A DNA stretch of 64,000 bases from Macrothele yani (Eukaryota > Arthropoda > Arachnida > Araneae > Macrothelidae). Under the pieces are notes generated by a model. It did no database searches. It had not been told where the DNA came from and saw only the letters and a program-made list of their open reading frames with translations. Each line of letters starts with the position of its first letter. The first letter of the stretch is position 1. Location of the stretch: positions 100,266,021 to 100,330,020 of the forward strand of contig CM076991.1 in assembly GCA_039090855.1 (NCBI GenBank). Direction: 5' to 3'. Made by a program: the position numbers and the translations under genes. This document shows, one piece after another, positions 9,896-20,640 of the stretch.

Positions 9896-11087
9896 CACAT
9901 AAAAATATTTACATATCAGTTCCCGTTCCGTATGCTGTACCTACTTGCTAACCACTGATATCTCCGCCTCTTTAGGTAGAACACCAGCTGACCTGATGAT
10001 CAGATCTGCAGATAAAACTATTGGCTTTCAACTACCGACAGCGTCTTATACTGTATTTGCTTACGAATTGGCCAAAAATATTACAGTGTTCACTCGCGCG
10101 AGCGCTAGAGTGTTCTGGAAACTCAGCGGAGGAAGAAGTTCGTGTGCTACACCAATAGAAAATTCATAACTGGGATGGGTATGGCCGCATGCATTTACAC
10201 CGAAACCGACAAATTCTGCCGGAAATGTGTTTCGAAATAGTGCTGTAAAAGCCACAGTTTGCACCAAACTCACAGCCGGAATATTTTCTTTGCTTAATTT
10301 CCTTAACAGCTGTGCGTTATTAGGGAGTTCGATATTAGCCAAATGCACGTGCATCGCGTACAGACGTCTCTCTCTCTCTCTCTCACTATGTTCCAATGTC
10401 ACATCAAAGCACTCGTGGTTTATCATATCCAGTAATACATCACAGCCGAAGTAGCTTGTTTATGTCTGACGAAGCGATTATAGGAGCACGAGGCTATTCT
10501 GTAGCCTCGCTCTCTGTATAGTTACCAATCGCATTAACGGCCATTCGAAGCGGGAGTGCTTGTTTGCATATCATTAGCTGACAGTTCGCTGCATTTCATC
10601 ATAATATTCTCCTTCCACGTTGTCTGACCATCCTTTCAGTTGGAACAGGCGGCGAACTAACTGACAGTGGAAGGACTATCATAAGTTGATTTCGGTTATT
10701 GACTAATACATGCTCTTAGTTTAAATTAGTATTTTCCTATACGCCTAACAAAAGTCAATACCCACAAGACGAATGACACAGTATAAGCACGCCAGTTCTC
10801 TTCGAATTGAACGGATTTCTCTTAGAACTACGAGCACGTAGGATATAATCCTTTATTAAACAGATCCGCATTTGGAACACAGCAATCTTTAAGTTTGTAG
10901 GAAATTAATCTGGGGCGTTCAGTAAAGAATGAACGGGGAAAAAATGCAATCGGTTTCACAAAGAAGCAATTGATTAGTGTCATTTGTTCTCAGAAGTATT
11001 TCCTCTTAAACACTTTCATTCGAGCAGTGTGTGTTGTTAGTTTTTCACGTGATACAGGTTACTTTTTAATCTATTAATATCAACTGC
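9896..11087. other. Unassigned sequence with a (TC)n tract
   Basis: No element ends or conserved coding region recognised. A (TC)n tract lies near 10367-10386. A 121-residue minus-strand frame (10061-10426) has no motif I recognise and its codons run through the TC repeat, so it is probably chance. Confidence 0.4.
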
Positions 11088-11098
11088 AAATACAGTGA

Positions 11099-11323
11099 GC
11101 CGCCCCGGTGGCGCAGTGGTCTAAGCGATGCCCTCTGATCATTCGTCCGAACGGGGTCCGGGTTCCAATCCCGGTGAGGCATGGATGTTGTGTTTGTCTT
11201 ACGGCACTGGCTCTCTCCCTTCCCTGGAACCAGTGACAATAAATTAGGGACGGGCGACTGCTTATAACCCATTGAGTTGCTCACGGTGGTCGTTAAACCT
11301 CCAATCAAAAAAAAAAAAAAAAA
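11099..11323 (+). mobile_element. tRNA-derived SINE, family A
   Basis: Full-length copy with box A, a box B mutated in one base (GGTTCCAATCC), a conserved body and a long poly-A tail. Perfect 11 bp target duplication AAATACAGTGA at 11088-11098 and 11324-11334. Confidence 0.95.
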
Positions 11324-11441
11324 AAATACAGTGAAAGTTACAGTTTAATCTACAGCAAATAAATGTGACTGCATAGCTTTTTCTTCGTAATGTGAAATAT
11401 TTTCCTCTACACCAAATACTAACCGTACAATACACTAAATA

Positions 11442-13179
11442 TAGTGCGTCGCATAAATATAAAGACAGAACAAATTCTCGAATGAAAAAGAAACAACAAC
11501 GAGCTGAAATGTACACCTCGTATTTATAACAAAAATAGCATAGGACACGCAGCTGCACAATAGTTTGACGGAAACATAACAATTCCAACGCCAAGTACAA
11601 GAAAAAAAAACAGAAATACGCTGTCTCAAAATTATAAAGACTTACTAGTTATGAGCACCTCCGGTACGAATAGTGGAGCCATTGTTCCGAATAACACTGA
11701 AACCCCGATTGGGCATGATGTCCATCAATTGATGTAAGTGTTCTGGACGGAGTGCTTACCAGCTTCGTACAATCTGGTCTTTCAATGCCATCACACTTGA
11801 AAACTGTTGTCCATTCGCATACACATCCCTAGCTAGGATACCCCAGAGGTTCTCGATAGGGTTCAGATCTGGACTGAGTGCTGGCCAATTCATAACGGTC
11901 ACATGATGAGTGTTAAACCAGCTTTTCGTTGATGCAGATCGATGGATAGAGGCATTGTCTTGCTGGAACAGATAATCAACACCCGCTAGAGTTTCAGCAA
12001 ACGGTAGAAGGTGACTATGGAGTATGTCCTGATGCGTTTCGGAGTTTTGCCTGCCTTGCAGAAAAGCGATATTCGTTGTCCCATTGAACGCAAAAGCTCC
12101 CCAGAACTTCACAGACCCCCCTCCTTTCTGTCTGCTGAAGAAGGTGCGTGGCTCGCGTCATAAATCATGCCAATAGCAGTTCCAAACGTCAGGGCAGTCC
12201 AGGTTGAAGATTTTCTCATTGGAGAAAATAGTTGTGATCCACTCGTCCGTCCAGTGCATGTGGCTGCTTGCCCATAACAATCTAGCTTCCTTGTGGCGCC
12301 GCGTGAGGTGTGGCAGACGGCGCATTTCACGGGGCACAATTTTGCGACTTTCCTTGATTCGTCGATGAACTATGTCCTTTGAGACGGTGACACCAACAGC
12401 CCGAAAAACTTCACGTAGTGATAACCTTTTGGATGAAACTAAACGCATTATGGCACGATCATCTTGTTTGATTGTTATTCGAGGCTTTCCAGGACGTTTT
12501 CTGGCAGTTAAAGCACCGCGTTTCGATAAAGTCTTATAAATGACTGCCCTACTCCTCCCCATGGCTTTACAAATGTTCGCTACAGGCAATCCATTTACTC
12601 TCAGTCTCTAAATCTTCTGCACCTCCTCACCAGAAAGTTGACTGTTGAGTGACATTTGGGCGAATGAATATCTGACGGCAGGTCCGCTGTCTTATGTAGG
12701 CTGGAACGAATTACGACCCATGCGCGTGCGTACAACATGCTAATTTGTGGCTTTACAAATTTGGCTTTACAAATTTTCGCTACAGGCAATCCATTTACTC
12801 TCAGTCTCTAAATCTTCTGCACCTCCTCACCAGAAAGTTGACTGTTGAGTGGCATTTGGGCAAATGAATATCTGACGGCAGGTCCGCTGTCTTATGTAGG
12901 CTGGAACGAATTACGACCCATGCGCGTGCGTACAACATGCTAATTTGTACATCTCATTTGCATGTGGCTACTTTACATAGTTGTCTTTATATTTATGAGA
13001 CACCTAAAATAACACTATTTCACTTTGTGGTGTTCTTTTCACACAATCCGGTCATCTCGACGGATCGAAACGTTTGTTGTAGGGTTATGTCTAATTAGGT
13101 ACCACTTCAGCTTCCTACCTATATTCGCATTGCATTCACGGCGCAAAGTCGACTGTCTCTATATTTATGCGACGCACCT
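11442..13179 (-). mobile_element. Tc1-like element with internal duplication
   Basis: Left end TAGTGCGTCGCATAAATATA and right end, reversed, AGGTGCGTCGCATAAATATA. A third copy of the end sequence (AGGTGTCTCATAAATATAAA, reversed, at about 12980-13008) lies inside, so the right terminus is duplicated and the original element probably ended near 13008. A 200 bp tandem duplication (12591-12790 repeated from 12791) covers the region upstream of the transposase start. A ~27 bp direct repeat (AATACTAACC...) flanks the whole element at 11413-11440 and 13183-13209. Confidence 0.75.
11756..12589 (-). pseudogene. Tc1 transposase pseudogene with mutated first Asp
   Basis: The first segment (12158-12589) begins MPVANICKAMGRSRAVIYKT with the HTH and a GRPR-like motif (KRPGKPRIT). 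The first catalytic block reads TTIFSNEKIFNLD, where the family normally has Asp (FSDEK), so a catalytic residue is replaced by Asn. After a frameshift near 12110-12160 the second segment shows FQQDNASIHRSA and [11 protein letters not shown], with 34 residues between the Asp and Glu (DD34E). It is inactive. Confidence 0.85.
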
Positions 13180-13240
13180 TACGAATACTAACCATACGAT
13201 ACACTAAATGGACAAAGTATTAGAAATACCTACCTAATAT

Positions 13241-13609
13241 CCTACGTAAATGGGAAACGAATTTCTCCGAAACAATAATTCTTCTCAAATACATGGAAGG
13301 CGATACATATGTAATCATTGGCATTGATGTGCCGTATTTTCACTGTAGCCACTCTTTCAATAAACGTGAAAGCGACATTGCTCTGGATCACGAATCGAAC
13401 TAGCACCGTCCGATTACCGGTTGAGCATGCTATCCGTGCTTGGGACTTCCTTGTCCTAGGTGGTTTAACGGATAGCATGCTCGAACGGTAATCGGGAGGT
13501 GCGGGTTCGATTCCCGCTCAAGGGCAATGTAGCTTTCAAGTTTTCTGAAAGAGTGGCTAAATGGACAACAGTGAAAATACAGCACATCAGTGCGAGTGTT
13601 TACATTTTT
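13241..13609. mobile_element. Head-to-head palindrome of tRNA-like units (family D) inside Tc1
   Basis: Two copies of one tRNA-derived unit face each other. The right unit (about 13458-13590, plus) starts CCTAGGTGGTTTAACGG, has box B GGTTCGATTCC, and continues with a ~70 bp body; the left unit (about 13310-13435, minus) mirrors it, with roughly 20 bp between them. The insertion is bounded by a ~10 bp duplication, CTACCTAATA (about 13230-13239 and 13611-13620). A single family D unit occurs at 13459-like sequence 53340-53480. The element at 42783-43112 has the same architecture with a different tRNA-like unit. Confidence 0.7.
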
Positions 13610-14129
13610 ATCTACCTAATAGCGTGTTGGTATTCCTCTAGCGCGAATAACAGCATATATCCGCCAAGGCATGGATACTACCAAATGCCGGAGGCTTTCC
13701 GGATGTAGGACAAGCCATGCCTGTTGCAGCATTGTTCAAAACTCTGCCAGAGACGTCGGTTCAGGAAACGTGGATCTGGTGTTCCGCTCAACGGCCTCCC
13801 AGACAGTTTCCACAGGGTTTACATCCTAGGACCTTGGAGACTACTGAACGCTTTGAAACTCAAATGAACGTTCCTTGTGCCAAACCTAATCGGTTGCGGC
13901 CCAGTGAAGAGGTGCATTGTCCTACAAAACAGACCATTGGCCGCAGGATCTGCAAAGGCCATGAAATCGTGTAGGTGATTAAACAGCACATGTCGATCGC
14001 GCGCAGCGATTACGGACTTTTTTGGAAACAATAAGGGACCTAATGTGTCCCATGAGAAGGCTCCCGAAACCTACATAGAGCCACCACCGCCTTGAACTTG
14101 AATCAAACTGGTACGATGGGGCCATGGTA

Positions 14130-14515
14130 TTATGCTGCCTACGCCACACCCGTACTCTCCCATCACCTCAAAACAGCTCTAAACGGTATTCATCTATCTT
14201 CCTACGCTACACCCGTACTCTACCATCACCTCAGTACAGCTCAAAAGGGTATTCATCTATCTGCCTACGCCACACCCGTACTCTCCCATCACCTCAGTAC
14301 AGCTCTAAACGGTATTCATCTATCTGCCTACGCCGCAGCCGTGCTCTCCCATCACCTCAGTACAGATCTAAACGGTATTCATCTATCTGCCTACGCCACA
14401 CCCGTACTCTCCCATCCCCTCAGTACAGCTCTAAACGGTACTCATCTATCTGCCTACGCCCCACCCGTACTCTTCTATCACCACAGTAAAGCTCTAAACG
14501 TTATTCATCTACCCA
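14130..14515. repeat. 63 bp minisatellite within Tc1 transposase (6 units)
   Basis: About six copies of a 63 bp (21-codon) unit. Read on the minus strand it matches the piece of Tc1 transposase around LYRGDGRVRVWRR, just after the first catalytic block. The related Tc1 at 27195 has only one unit (29105-29150), and the one at 30148 has about twenty. Confidence 0.9.
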
Positions 14516-14595
14516 CGTGACGCGGTGCTACTCTGCATAGGTCCTATTTTCATGTTCCCGGTACCAGGCGCGGTGTAATGTCAATTGATGAACAG

Positions 14596-14910
14596 TTAAC
14601 AGAGGCAAACAAGTACCGAATCGGCTCCTGTATCTGAAAGTATGCAGCGTGTGCGTACCTTTCGCTCGGTGACGCTGCTTGGGCCGCCGATATTTAACGG
14701 GGATGTGATTTGCGGCGACACTGCCAAGCGGTCTGTCTGTACGGGCCTGGATAGTCTGCGTCGACCCCGGTCATCAATGGCCGGTGGTCGGCCGCAACTT
14801 ACTTTCTGGGCGCTGGTACGTCCGTCAGTGGTATACTCGCGGTACACCCTTGATACAGTTGGTCTCGAGAACACTAGGGTTCTAACTACTGGGATGATAG
14901 AATAACTCAT
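14596..14910 (-). pseudogene. Tc1 transposase N-terminal fragment
   Basis: Open minus-strand segment with the second half of the paired HTH: ATVSRVYREYTTDGRTSAQK-like sequence (SRPTVSRVYREYTTDGRTSA), a GRPPAIDDRGRRRL linker and SERTVRR-like helix (SVTERKVRTR). The catalytic region downstream is interrupted by the 63 bp array. Inactive. Confidence 0.75.
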
Positions 14911-14994
14911 CTTGCGCAGACAATGCGTCCAAGGTCAAAGTCGCTCATACCACCACGTTAACGTATGCTCGTTGATTGCGATACACTGTTGGAA

Positions 14995-15735
14995 AGTCCC
15001 CATGTCTGTCGGAAAGCCCCTATGTCTGTTAAAAAGCCCCCATGTCTGTTAAAAAGCCCCCATGTCTGTTAAAAAGCCCCCATGTCTGTTGGAAGGCTCC
15101 CATGCCTGTTGGAAAGCCCCACGTCTGTTGGAAAGCCCCATGTCTGTTGGAAAGCTCCCCATGTCTGTTGGAAAGCCCCCATGTCTGTTGGAAAGCTCCC
15201 ATGCCTGTTGGAAAGCCCCACGTCTGTTCGAAAGCCCCATGTCTGTTGGAAAGCCCCCGTGTCTGTTGGAAAGCCACCATGTATGTTGGAAAGCCACCAT
15301 GTCTGTTAAAAACCCCATGTCTGTTGGAAAGCTCCCATGCCTGTTGGAAAGCCCCACGTCTGTTGGAAAGACCCATGTCTGTTGGAAAGCCCCCATGTCT
15401 GTTGGAAAGCCACCATGTCTGTTGGAAAGCCACCATGTCTGTTGGAAAGCCACCATGTCTGTTGGAAAGCTCCCCATGTCTGTTGGAAAGCCCCCATGTC
15501 TGTTGGAAAGCTCCCATGCCTGTTGGAAAGCCACACGTTTGTTGGAAAGCCCCATGTCTGTTGGAAAGCCCCCGTGTCTGTTGGAAAGCCACCATGTCTG
15601 TTGGAAAGCCACCATGTCTGTTGGAAAGCTCCCCATGTCTGTTGGAAAGCCCTGATGTCTGTTGGAAAGCCCTGATGTCTGTTGGAAAGCCCTGATGTCT
15701 GTTGGAAAGCCCCCATGTCTGTTGGAAAGTCCCAT
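14995..15735. repeat. 20 bp minisatellite (about 37 units)
   Basis: Tandem copies of CATGTCTGTTGGAAAGCCCC, with units of 19-21 bp and point variants (CATGCCTG, ACGTCTG, CTGATGTC). It sits between the Tc1 end and its transposase start. The homologous array at 30255-31635 has about 69 units in inverse orientation, and the relative at 27310 has only a single unit. Long open frames in all six frames here are artefacts of the repeat. Confidence 0.95.
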
Positions 15736-15845
15736 GCCCGTCTATTTATCATCTGCGTTCGGTTTAGGTCAGTTCCACTGTGCGCGGAGACTGCTCAGCT
15801 CAACTGTCTATCACCCTATCTCAAATGGTTTCTCTACTGAGTGTA

Positions 15846-16253
15846 TAAGAACTAAAGCTCTCTCCGTGCTCAGTTGATATTTTTGGAACTACAATCATGT
15901 CAGGTATGGACCGTTATTTTTCACTAATTTTATGAACAAAGTGATGATTAAATTTAAGAAATGAGACTGTCTCGTGTGTGGAGGTTAAGCTTCTTATAAC
16001 TGTTAGATTAAGTGCATAACTTTATGTCTCTGCTAATTAGTGTTCGTAGTGAACTTCGTTGTTCATTCTTCCTAAAGGGGTCCAGATTCGAACCCCGGTG
16101 AGACATGGATGTTGCGTTTGTCTTACGGCACTGGCTCTCTCCCTTCCCTGGAACCAGTGACCCTACATTAGGGACGAGCGACTGCTTATAGCCCATTGAG
16201 TTGCTCACGGTGGTGGTTAAACCTTCAATAAAAAAAAAAAGAACTTCGTTGTA
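15846..16253. repeat. Flank duplicated in inverse orientation at 29614-30145
   Basis: Once the SINEs are set aside, this flank aligns with the reverse complement of 29614-30145 from the Tc1 end through to the mariner end. Shared blocks include the TAAGAACTAAAGCTCTC start, GACTGTCTC..TGTGTGGAGG and the GGTGTACAAATAAG mariner terminus. It is part of an inverted segmental duplication. Confidence 0.8.
16063..16240 (+). mobile_element. 5'-truncated family A SINE
   Basis: Starts within the tRNA-like head, upstream of box B (GATTCGAACCCC), and ends in AATAAAAAAAAAAA. Perfect 12 bp target duplication GAACTTCGTTGT at 16051-16062 and 16241-16252. It inserted right at the mariner's left terminus. Confidence 0.9.
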
Positions 16254-16822
16254 TTCGGTGTACAAATAAGTTTTAAAGCGTTTCTTGCGTGACGTATACC
16301 GATAATTTACATATCCGGGTGACCTTAACTGGTCACCCGGATATGGTCCAGAGTATAAAATGTGTAACAGAAGTTTGCCCAACAGTCAAACGCTCTTGCA
16401 CATCGGTAGGTGAAAGATGGCAAGAGATACTGCATTTATTCGACCCTGCATTCATTACGAATTTCATCAAAGAGAAAGTGCGGCAAAAAGCATGTGCATC
16501 GATCTGTTCTGTTTGAGGGGGGGGGTATTGTATCGAAAAGCACGTGTGAGCTTTGGTTTAGACGGTTTAAAGCAACACATTAATTGATGCAAGATGATTT
16601 GTTCTAAAAGCGGTAGAAGGTAAAATATCGACTAAACACGATGAAACACAAATGTAGCACACATACACCACATGTAACTACACTTTGCTGCTAAAACACA
16701 CACCACTTGAGATCTGTCGAAGATCACAACGTCCCCATCTTCAGATGTAACATTCACGAGCAAGACCAAGATATAAATAACGCACCATCGTCAGAATCCG
16801 ACAATATCGCAACGCCATCTTG

Positions 16823-17040
16823 TTTTTTTTTTTGATTGGAGGTTTAACGACCACCGTGAGCAACTCAATGGGCTATAAGCAGTCGCCCGTCCCTAATTTA
16901 GGGTCACTGGTTCCAGGGAAGGGAGAGAGCCAGCGCCGTAAGACAAACACAACATCCATGCCAGACCGGGATTCGAACCCGGACCCCTTACGGACGAATG
17001 ATCAGAGGCCAGCGCCTTAGACCACTGCGCCACCGGGGCG
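16823..17040 (-). mobile_element. Family A SINE, minus orientation, inside the Penelope-like element
   Basis: Full-length copy with the T-run at 16821-16832 and the tRNA-like head ending at 17040. Perfect 9 bp target duplication GCCATCTTG at 16814-16822 and 17041-17049. Confidence 0.95.
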
Positions 17041-17078
17041 GCCATCTTGGGTTTACACAATGCATTTAAAACAAAACC

Positions 17079-17752
17079 CTAAAAACGTTTAAATAAATTA
17101 GTCCATGGTTTAGATATGACCTTAAGGACATAATCATTACAGCAACGAGATCCGAAAGATGCAATATATAGACTCTCCATGAATAATAACAGCGAGAGCT
17201 TACCTGGAGAGTTTATAATGGACACCTCATTCCACTTTGGAACATGAGAACCGGTCGCAACTAGACGAGACATGGTCGCTGTTAACTTACCATTATGAAT
17301 ATCATATTTATACTCCCTGACTCTGGTACTCAAGTTCCTTTTTGTAGAACCAATATACACAGTATCATTAGTCTCTGGAACAACGGCTTGTAGAGGTATG
17401 GTATATACGCCGTATCTGGTATGTGGATGCACCATATTCCTATCCTTCTTGATTAAGGCACAAATATTTCTAGATGTGAGGCCAAAGTCAATATCGCATG
17501 GTTTGCACTTATTTCTCAGTACATTAACAATATTGGGCACATACGGAATTGATCCCACAAAACGGGGTTTACGTACGTCTCTAGAGAGAGTCGAAACATT
17601 AGACTTTGCCGGAGCAAGCGATCCACCACCGATGCCTCGCATCCATGACAGGCAATTTGTTTTATCTAGACCAGTTTGCAAATGTCGTAATCTAGAGTTG
17701 GACGAGTGTGAAAATGCTCTGCGTAATAAACACCGAATAGCCGCCAATGTGT
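17079..17752 (-). pseudogene. Penelope-like ORF 3' end with GIY-YIG endonuclease
   Basis: Penelope-like retroelements encode a reverse transcriptase fused to a C-terminal GIY-YIG endonuclease that nicks the target. The open minus-strand segment carries GSIPYVPNIVNVLRNKCK, then GVYTIPLQ, TVYIGSTKRNLSTRVREYK and LLLFMESLYIAS, the GIY-YIG signature with the Tyr, Tyr, Arg and Glu positions present. The element is 5'-truncated, so the catalytic reverse transcriptase is absent. The frame continues upstream to 17888 only by running into mariner sequence. It ends normally at 17079. Confidence 0.8.
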
Positions 17753-18794
17753 AAGCAGGTGATTTTGATGTTAGCGATCGAGAACGTAGCAGCGCCCCGC
17801 AGAAGGTTGCACATGAGGAACTGCAAGGATGAAGATTCGTCTCAAACGCAAAAAGAACTAGCTGAACAACTGGGGGGTAACTCAACAAACCGTTTGCAAT
17901 CGTTTACGCGCAGTGCAAAAAATTCAGAAGGAAGGAAAATGGGTGCCACATGACCTAAGCCCGTGGAACAAGGATGAGCGTGTCATGAAGTGTTTGAATC
18001 TGTTAAATAAACAACGCGGAAAGTCTTTCCTGTGGAAAATCGTTACGGGTGATAAAATGCGGATATAGTACGACAATTCCAAACGCAAAAAACACTATGC
18101 AGGACCCAGTGAAGCAACGACACCCAAACGCAATATTCACTCCAAGAAAGTTCCACTCTGCATCTGGTGGGGTATGAAGTGTGTGCTCTATTATCAACTA
18201 TTGAAACAGAGTCAAACTGTTACTGCTGATCGCTGGAAGCAAATATTTCTGCGATTGAACCAGGAAATCTGTCGGAGACGTCCATTCACAGGCAAAGGAC
18301 TGCGTCCCGTGAAATTACTGCATGACAATGCTAAGCCGCATGTTGCGAAATCGGTCAAAGAAACGTTATTGACGCTTGGCGGGGAACTTTTGGTGCACTC
18401 GGCGTATAGTCCCGACGTAGCTCCATCAGACTATCATTTGTTCCGATCGATACAACATGGTTTGTCTGCTGAACGGTTATGGGCATATGACGAAGTGGAA
18501 AAATGGGTTAACGATTTCATCGCGTCACACGAGGAAATATTCTCCATGACTGCAATCCGTCAGCTGCCAGACCAAATGCGGAATGTGATAGATAATGACG
18601 GCGCATATTTTTATTCATAAAGGTATTGTTGTTTTCTTTCAAATTATATGTTGCGGTGTCTTAAAGCACTCTAAAACTTATTTCTACACCCAATGTATAG
18701 GAGGTGTGGCAATTCTATTCCCGGATCGCTCGCATAGTGTCACCCTTGTGGCGATGCGGGACGAATTATGTGGCTATGCGCGTCTGGACTTGTT

Positions 18795-19062
18795 TTAAGT
18801 AGGGCATGCGTTAATTGCACAAAATGTAAAACGAGAGGTAACTCAACTTACGTAGGAACACGAACTCAGTAGGAAGGTTATTTAGAAGTTTACGTCACAC
18901 GTGTTCTAAGAACACCTCTTTGAAACACATAAGGCATTTATTTCCTATTAATTTTATGAACATGACAATAGATTGTAAGCTCTCGAGTTGTCTTCATGCT
19001 TCTGCAGATGGCACTTAGAACTAGGATCGTGTACAGTGCGGCCCATTATGTCTCATTAATTT
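18795..19062. other. Unassigned spacer between two mariners
   Basis: AT-rich DNA with no recognised feature. Confidence 0.4.
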
Positions 19063-19064
19063 TA

Positions 19065-20347
19065 TAAATGGTGACTCCAAAGTTTTGTAATATTTGCATA
19101 AACTCATGTGCTGCGGCGGGTATATCACGTGTTTAAACTAGATCAAATCGCTCACTGCGTTCAGTCGAAAGGGACATAAAGTGGTAGTCGTTGCTGTGAA
19201 CAGCATTGCATGTCGTCGTTCTGTCTGTGGTTGGGACGCCTAAAAGGTGAACAGCCACAATTGGCTAATTAGGAAATTTTTGCTTTACGAGTTTGGACTC
19301 TACCATAACGCTGCTCAAGCAACACGAAACATTTGCCATGCGAAAGGGGAAAGTTCCGTGAACCACAGCAGCCCAACCGGATGGTTCTAGAAATTTCGCT
19401 CAGGTGACAGAAACCTCGACGATCAGCCAAGGTCAGGTAGACCGCTAACTGTGAATTCGGAGGCCGTGTGCCAAATCCGACAACCAGCATTCGGAGATTA
19501 TCAGGCGAGCCGGGCATATCACAGACCACCGTAGTTCATCAGCTTCAGAACCTCGGCAAAGTCTACATGAACTACTGCATTGTCCTTCACGAACTGATGC
19601 CAGCTGAACCAAACCGCCAATTGGAAGTGTGCACGAGACTCCTAAAAAACCCCGCGATGTACATTTCACCAAGAGAATTGTTACGTGCGACAAAAAGTGG
19701 GTCCATTTCCGTAATCATAACACACAACGGCAGTGGTTGAGCCCGGGCCAGCTTTCTGAACAACCTGTTGCTAAACGTGAGCGCTTGGAGCACAAGGTTA
19801 TGATGCTCTGCGTCTGGTGGAATTTCGATGAGATAATCCATTACGAATTTGTTCTAGACGGTCGGACCATCAACGCCAACCTCTACTCTGAACAGCTGGA
19901 GCGGATGTATGCCGTTTCCGAGGAGACGTACCCGGCACTAGGGAACAAAAAGCGCGCTCTTCGAAAGCAGAACAACGCTCGGCCTCATACCACGCGAACG
20001 ACCAGGGCAAAACTCCAGGAACTTGAGGGCATCGAACTGATGATGAGCCCAGCATATATTCCGGAGCTTGCCCCATTCGGATTATTACCTGTTTAAGTCC
20101 ATGGCCCATCTACTTTACGAGTGACACTTCAACAACTAGGAGGCGGTGGCAGCTATGGTGAAGGAGTTCTTCGCCTCGAAGGGCAAGAACTGGTACCGCC
20201 ACGGTGTCGAAGAACTGGCAGACAGATGGCTAAATACTGTGCAACACGATGACCTATACTTTGAATGCTGGTGAGCTTTCGTCATAAAGGTGCGTATAAC
20301 GACGTAAAGTGATTTAAATATTGCAAAACCTTCGACTCACCCTCTGT
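19065..20347 (+). mobile_element. Mariner element, inactive
   Basis: 1283 bp with inverted ends containing GGTGACTCCAAAGTTTTGTA (left) and GGTGAGTCGAAGGTTTTGCA (right, reversed), between TA dinucleotides at 19063-19064 and 20348-20349. Confidence 0.85.
19260..20280 (+). pseudogene. Mariner transposase pseudogene
   Basis: Segments in shifting frames show FLLYEFGLYHNAAQATRNI, a linker (VHQLQNLGKVYMNYCIV), CDKKWVHFRNHNTQRQWL (first catalytic block, where the family usually has GDEKW, so the Asp region is altered), VMMLCVWWNFDEIIHYE and RKQNNARPHTTRTT, where Asn replaces the second catalytic Asp. The third block (LAPFGLLPV) is frameshifted. Two catalytic positions are lost, so it is dead. Confidence 0.8.
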
Positions 20348-20349
20348 AA

Positions 20350-20640
20350 GTAAATTTAGAACATTGTGTGTTGTTTATTATAAATGAGATCAATTTGCGC
20401 AGTAAAGCAGTGACGGGTTATAGACAGATTCTTTCTTCTTTTCTCAGCAATACAACCTTTGAAATGCCCTCATTCAAACAATTAAGAGATATCAGCTACC
20501 TGCAAGATAGCCACTAATTTCTCTACCAAAAATCACCAATACAGCTCATCTAGTAGTTAATTATTAATCCGTGTTCTGAAGGAATACTTAAAAATAGAAT
20601 AGATAACGAGGAGTGGTGTACCATAAAGATATAAAGAGTA
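20350..20640. other. Unassigned sequence
   Basis: No recognisable feature; probably decayed LINE sequence upstream of the recognisable fragment at 20645. Confidence 0.35.

Larger units (their letters stand above)
13202..15843 (-). mobile_element. Tc1-like element enlarged by two minisatellites (copy 1)
   Basis: Ends read inward start CACTAAATGGACAAAG (left) and CACTCAGTAGAGAAAC (right), with flanking TA at 13200-13201 and 15844-15845. The transposase relic is on the minus strand. The element is 2.6 kb rather than 1.3 kb because of a 63 bp array (14130-14515), a 20 bp array (14995-15735) and a nested tRNA-like palindrome (13241-13609). Two relatives occur: 27195-29336 without arrays and 30148-33916 with even larger arrays. 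Confidence 0.85.
16575..17752 (-). mobile_element. 5'-truncated Penelope-like element inside mariner
   Basis: The insertion is flanked by AAGCA (16570-16574 and 17753-17757). On the minus strand it holds the end of a Penelope-type ORF with a GIY-YIG endonuclease, then about 250 bp of 3' non-coding sequence (16575-16813) including GATGGGGACGTTGTGATC. A SINE is nested in its 3' part. Confidence 0.8.
16417..18620 (+). pseudogene. Mariner transposase pseudogene (DD34D)
   Basis: Starts MARDTAFIRPCIHYEFHQ; the HTH is interrupted after a FRRFK-like motif by the Penelope insertion (16575-17752) and resumes with GDFDVSDRERSSAP. Downstream blocks are SQTQKELAEQLG, the first catalytic block IVTGDKM (followed by a stop), the second LLHDNAKPHVAKSVKE and the third VAPSDYHLF, with 34 residues between Asp and Asp. 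The last 148 codons (18174-18620) are open, ending DNDGAYFYS. Stops and frameshifts inactivate it. Confidence 0.85.
16254..18694 (+). mobile_element. Mariner element split by a Penelope-like insertion
   Basis: Left end TTCGGTGTACAAATAAGTTT (after TA 16252-16253) and right end, reversed, ATTGGGTGTAGAAATAAGTT. Excluding the 1.18 kb insertion, the element is about 1.26 kb, normal for mariner. The left 290 bp also occur, inverted, at 29336-29613. Confidence 0.85.

Noticed and set aside
10061..10426. 121-codon minus-strand frame as a gene
   Set aside because: No recognisable domain, crosses a (TC)n repeat, and no homologous second copy or exon structure is visible.
14995..15735. CRISPR-like array
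   Set aside because: Repeats are contiguous with no spacers, and the context is a eukaryotic transposon.
15029..15752. Several overlapping 100-230 codon frames on both strands
   Set aside because: All are translations of the 20 bp minisatellite. No start context, no non-repetitive portion and equal openness in several frames.
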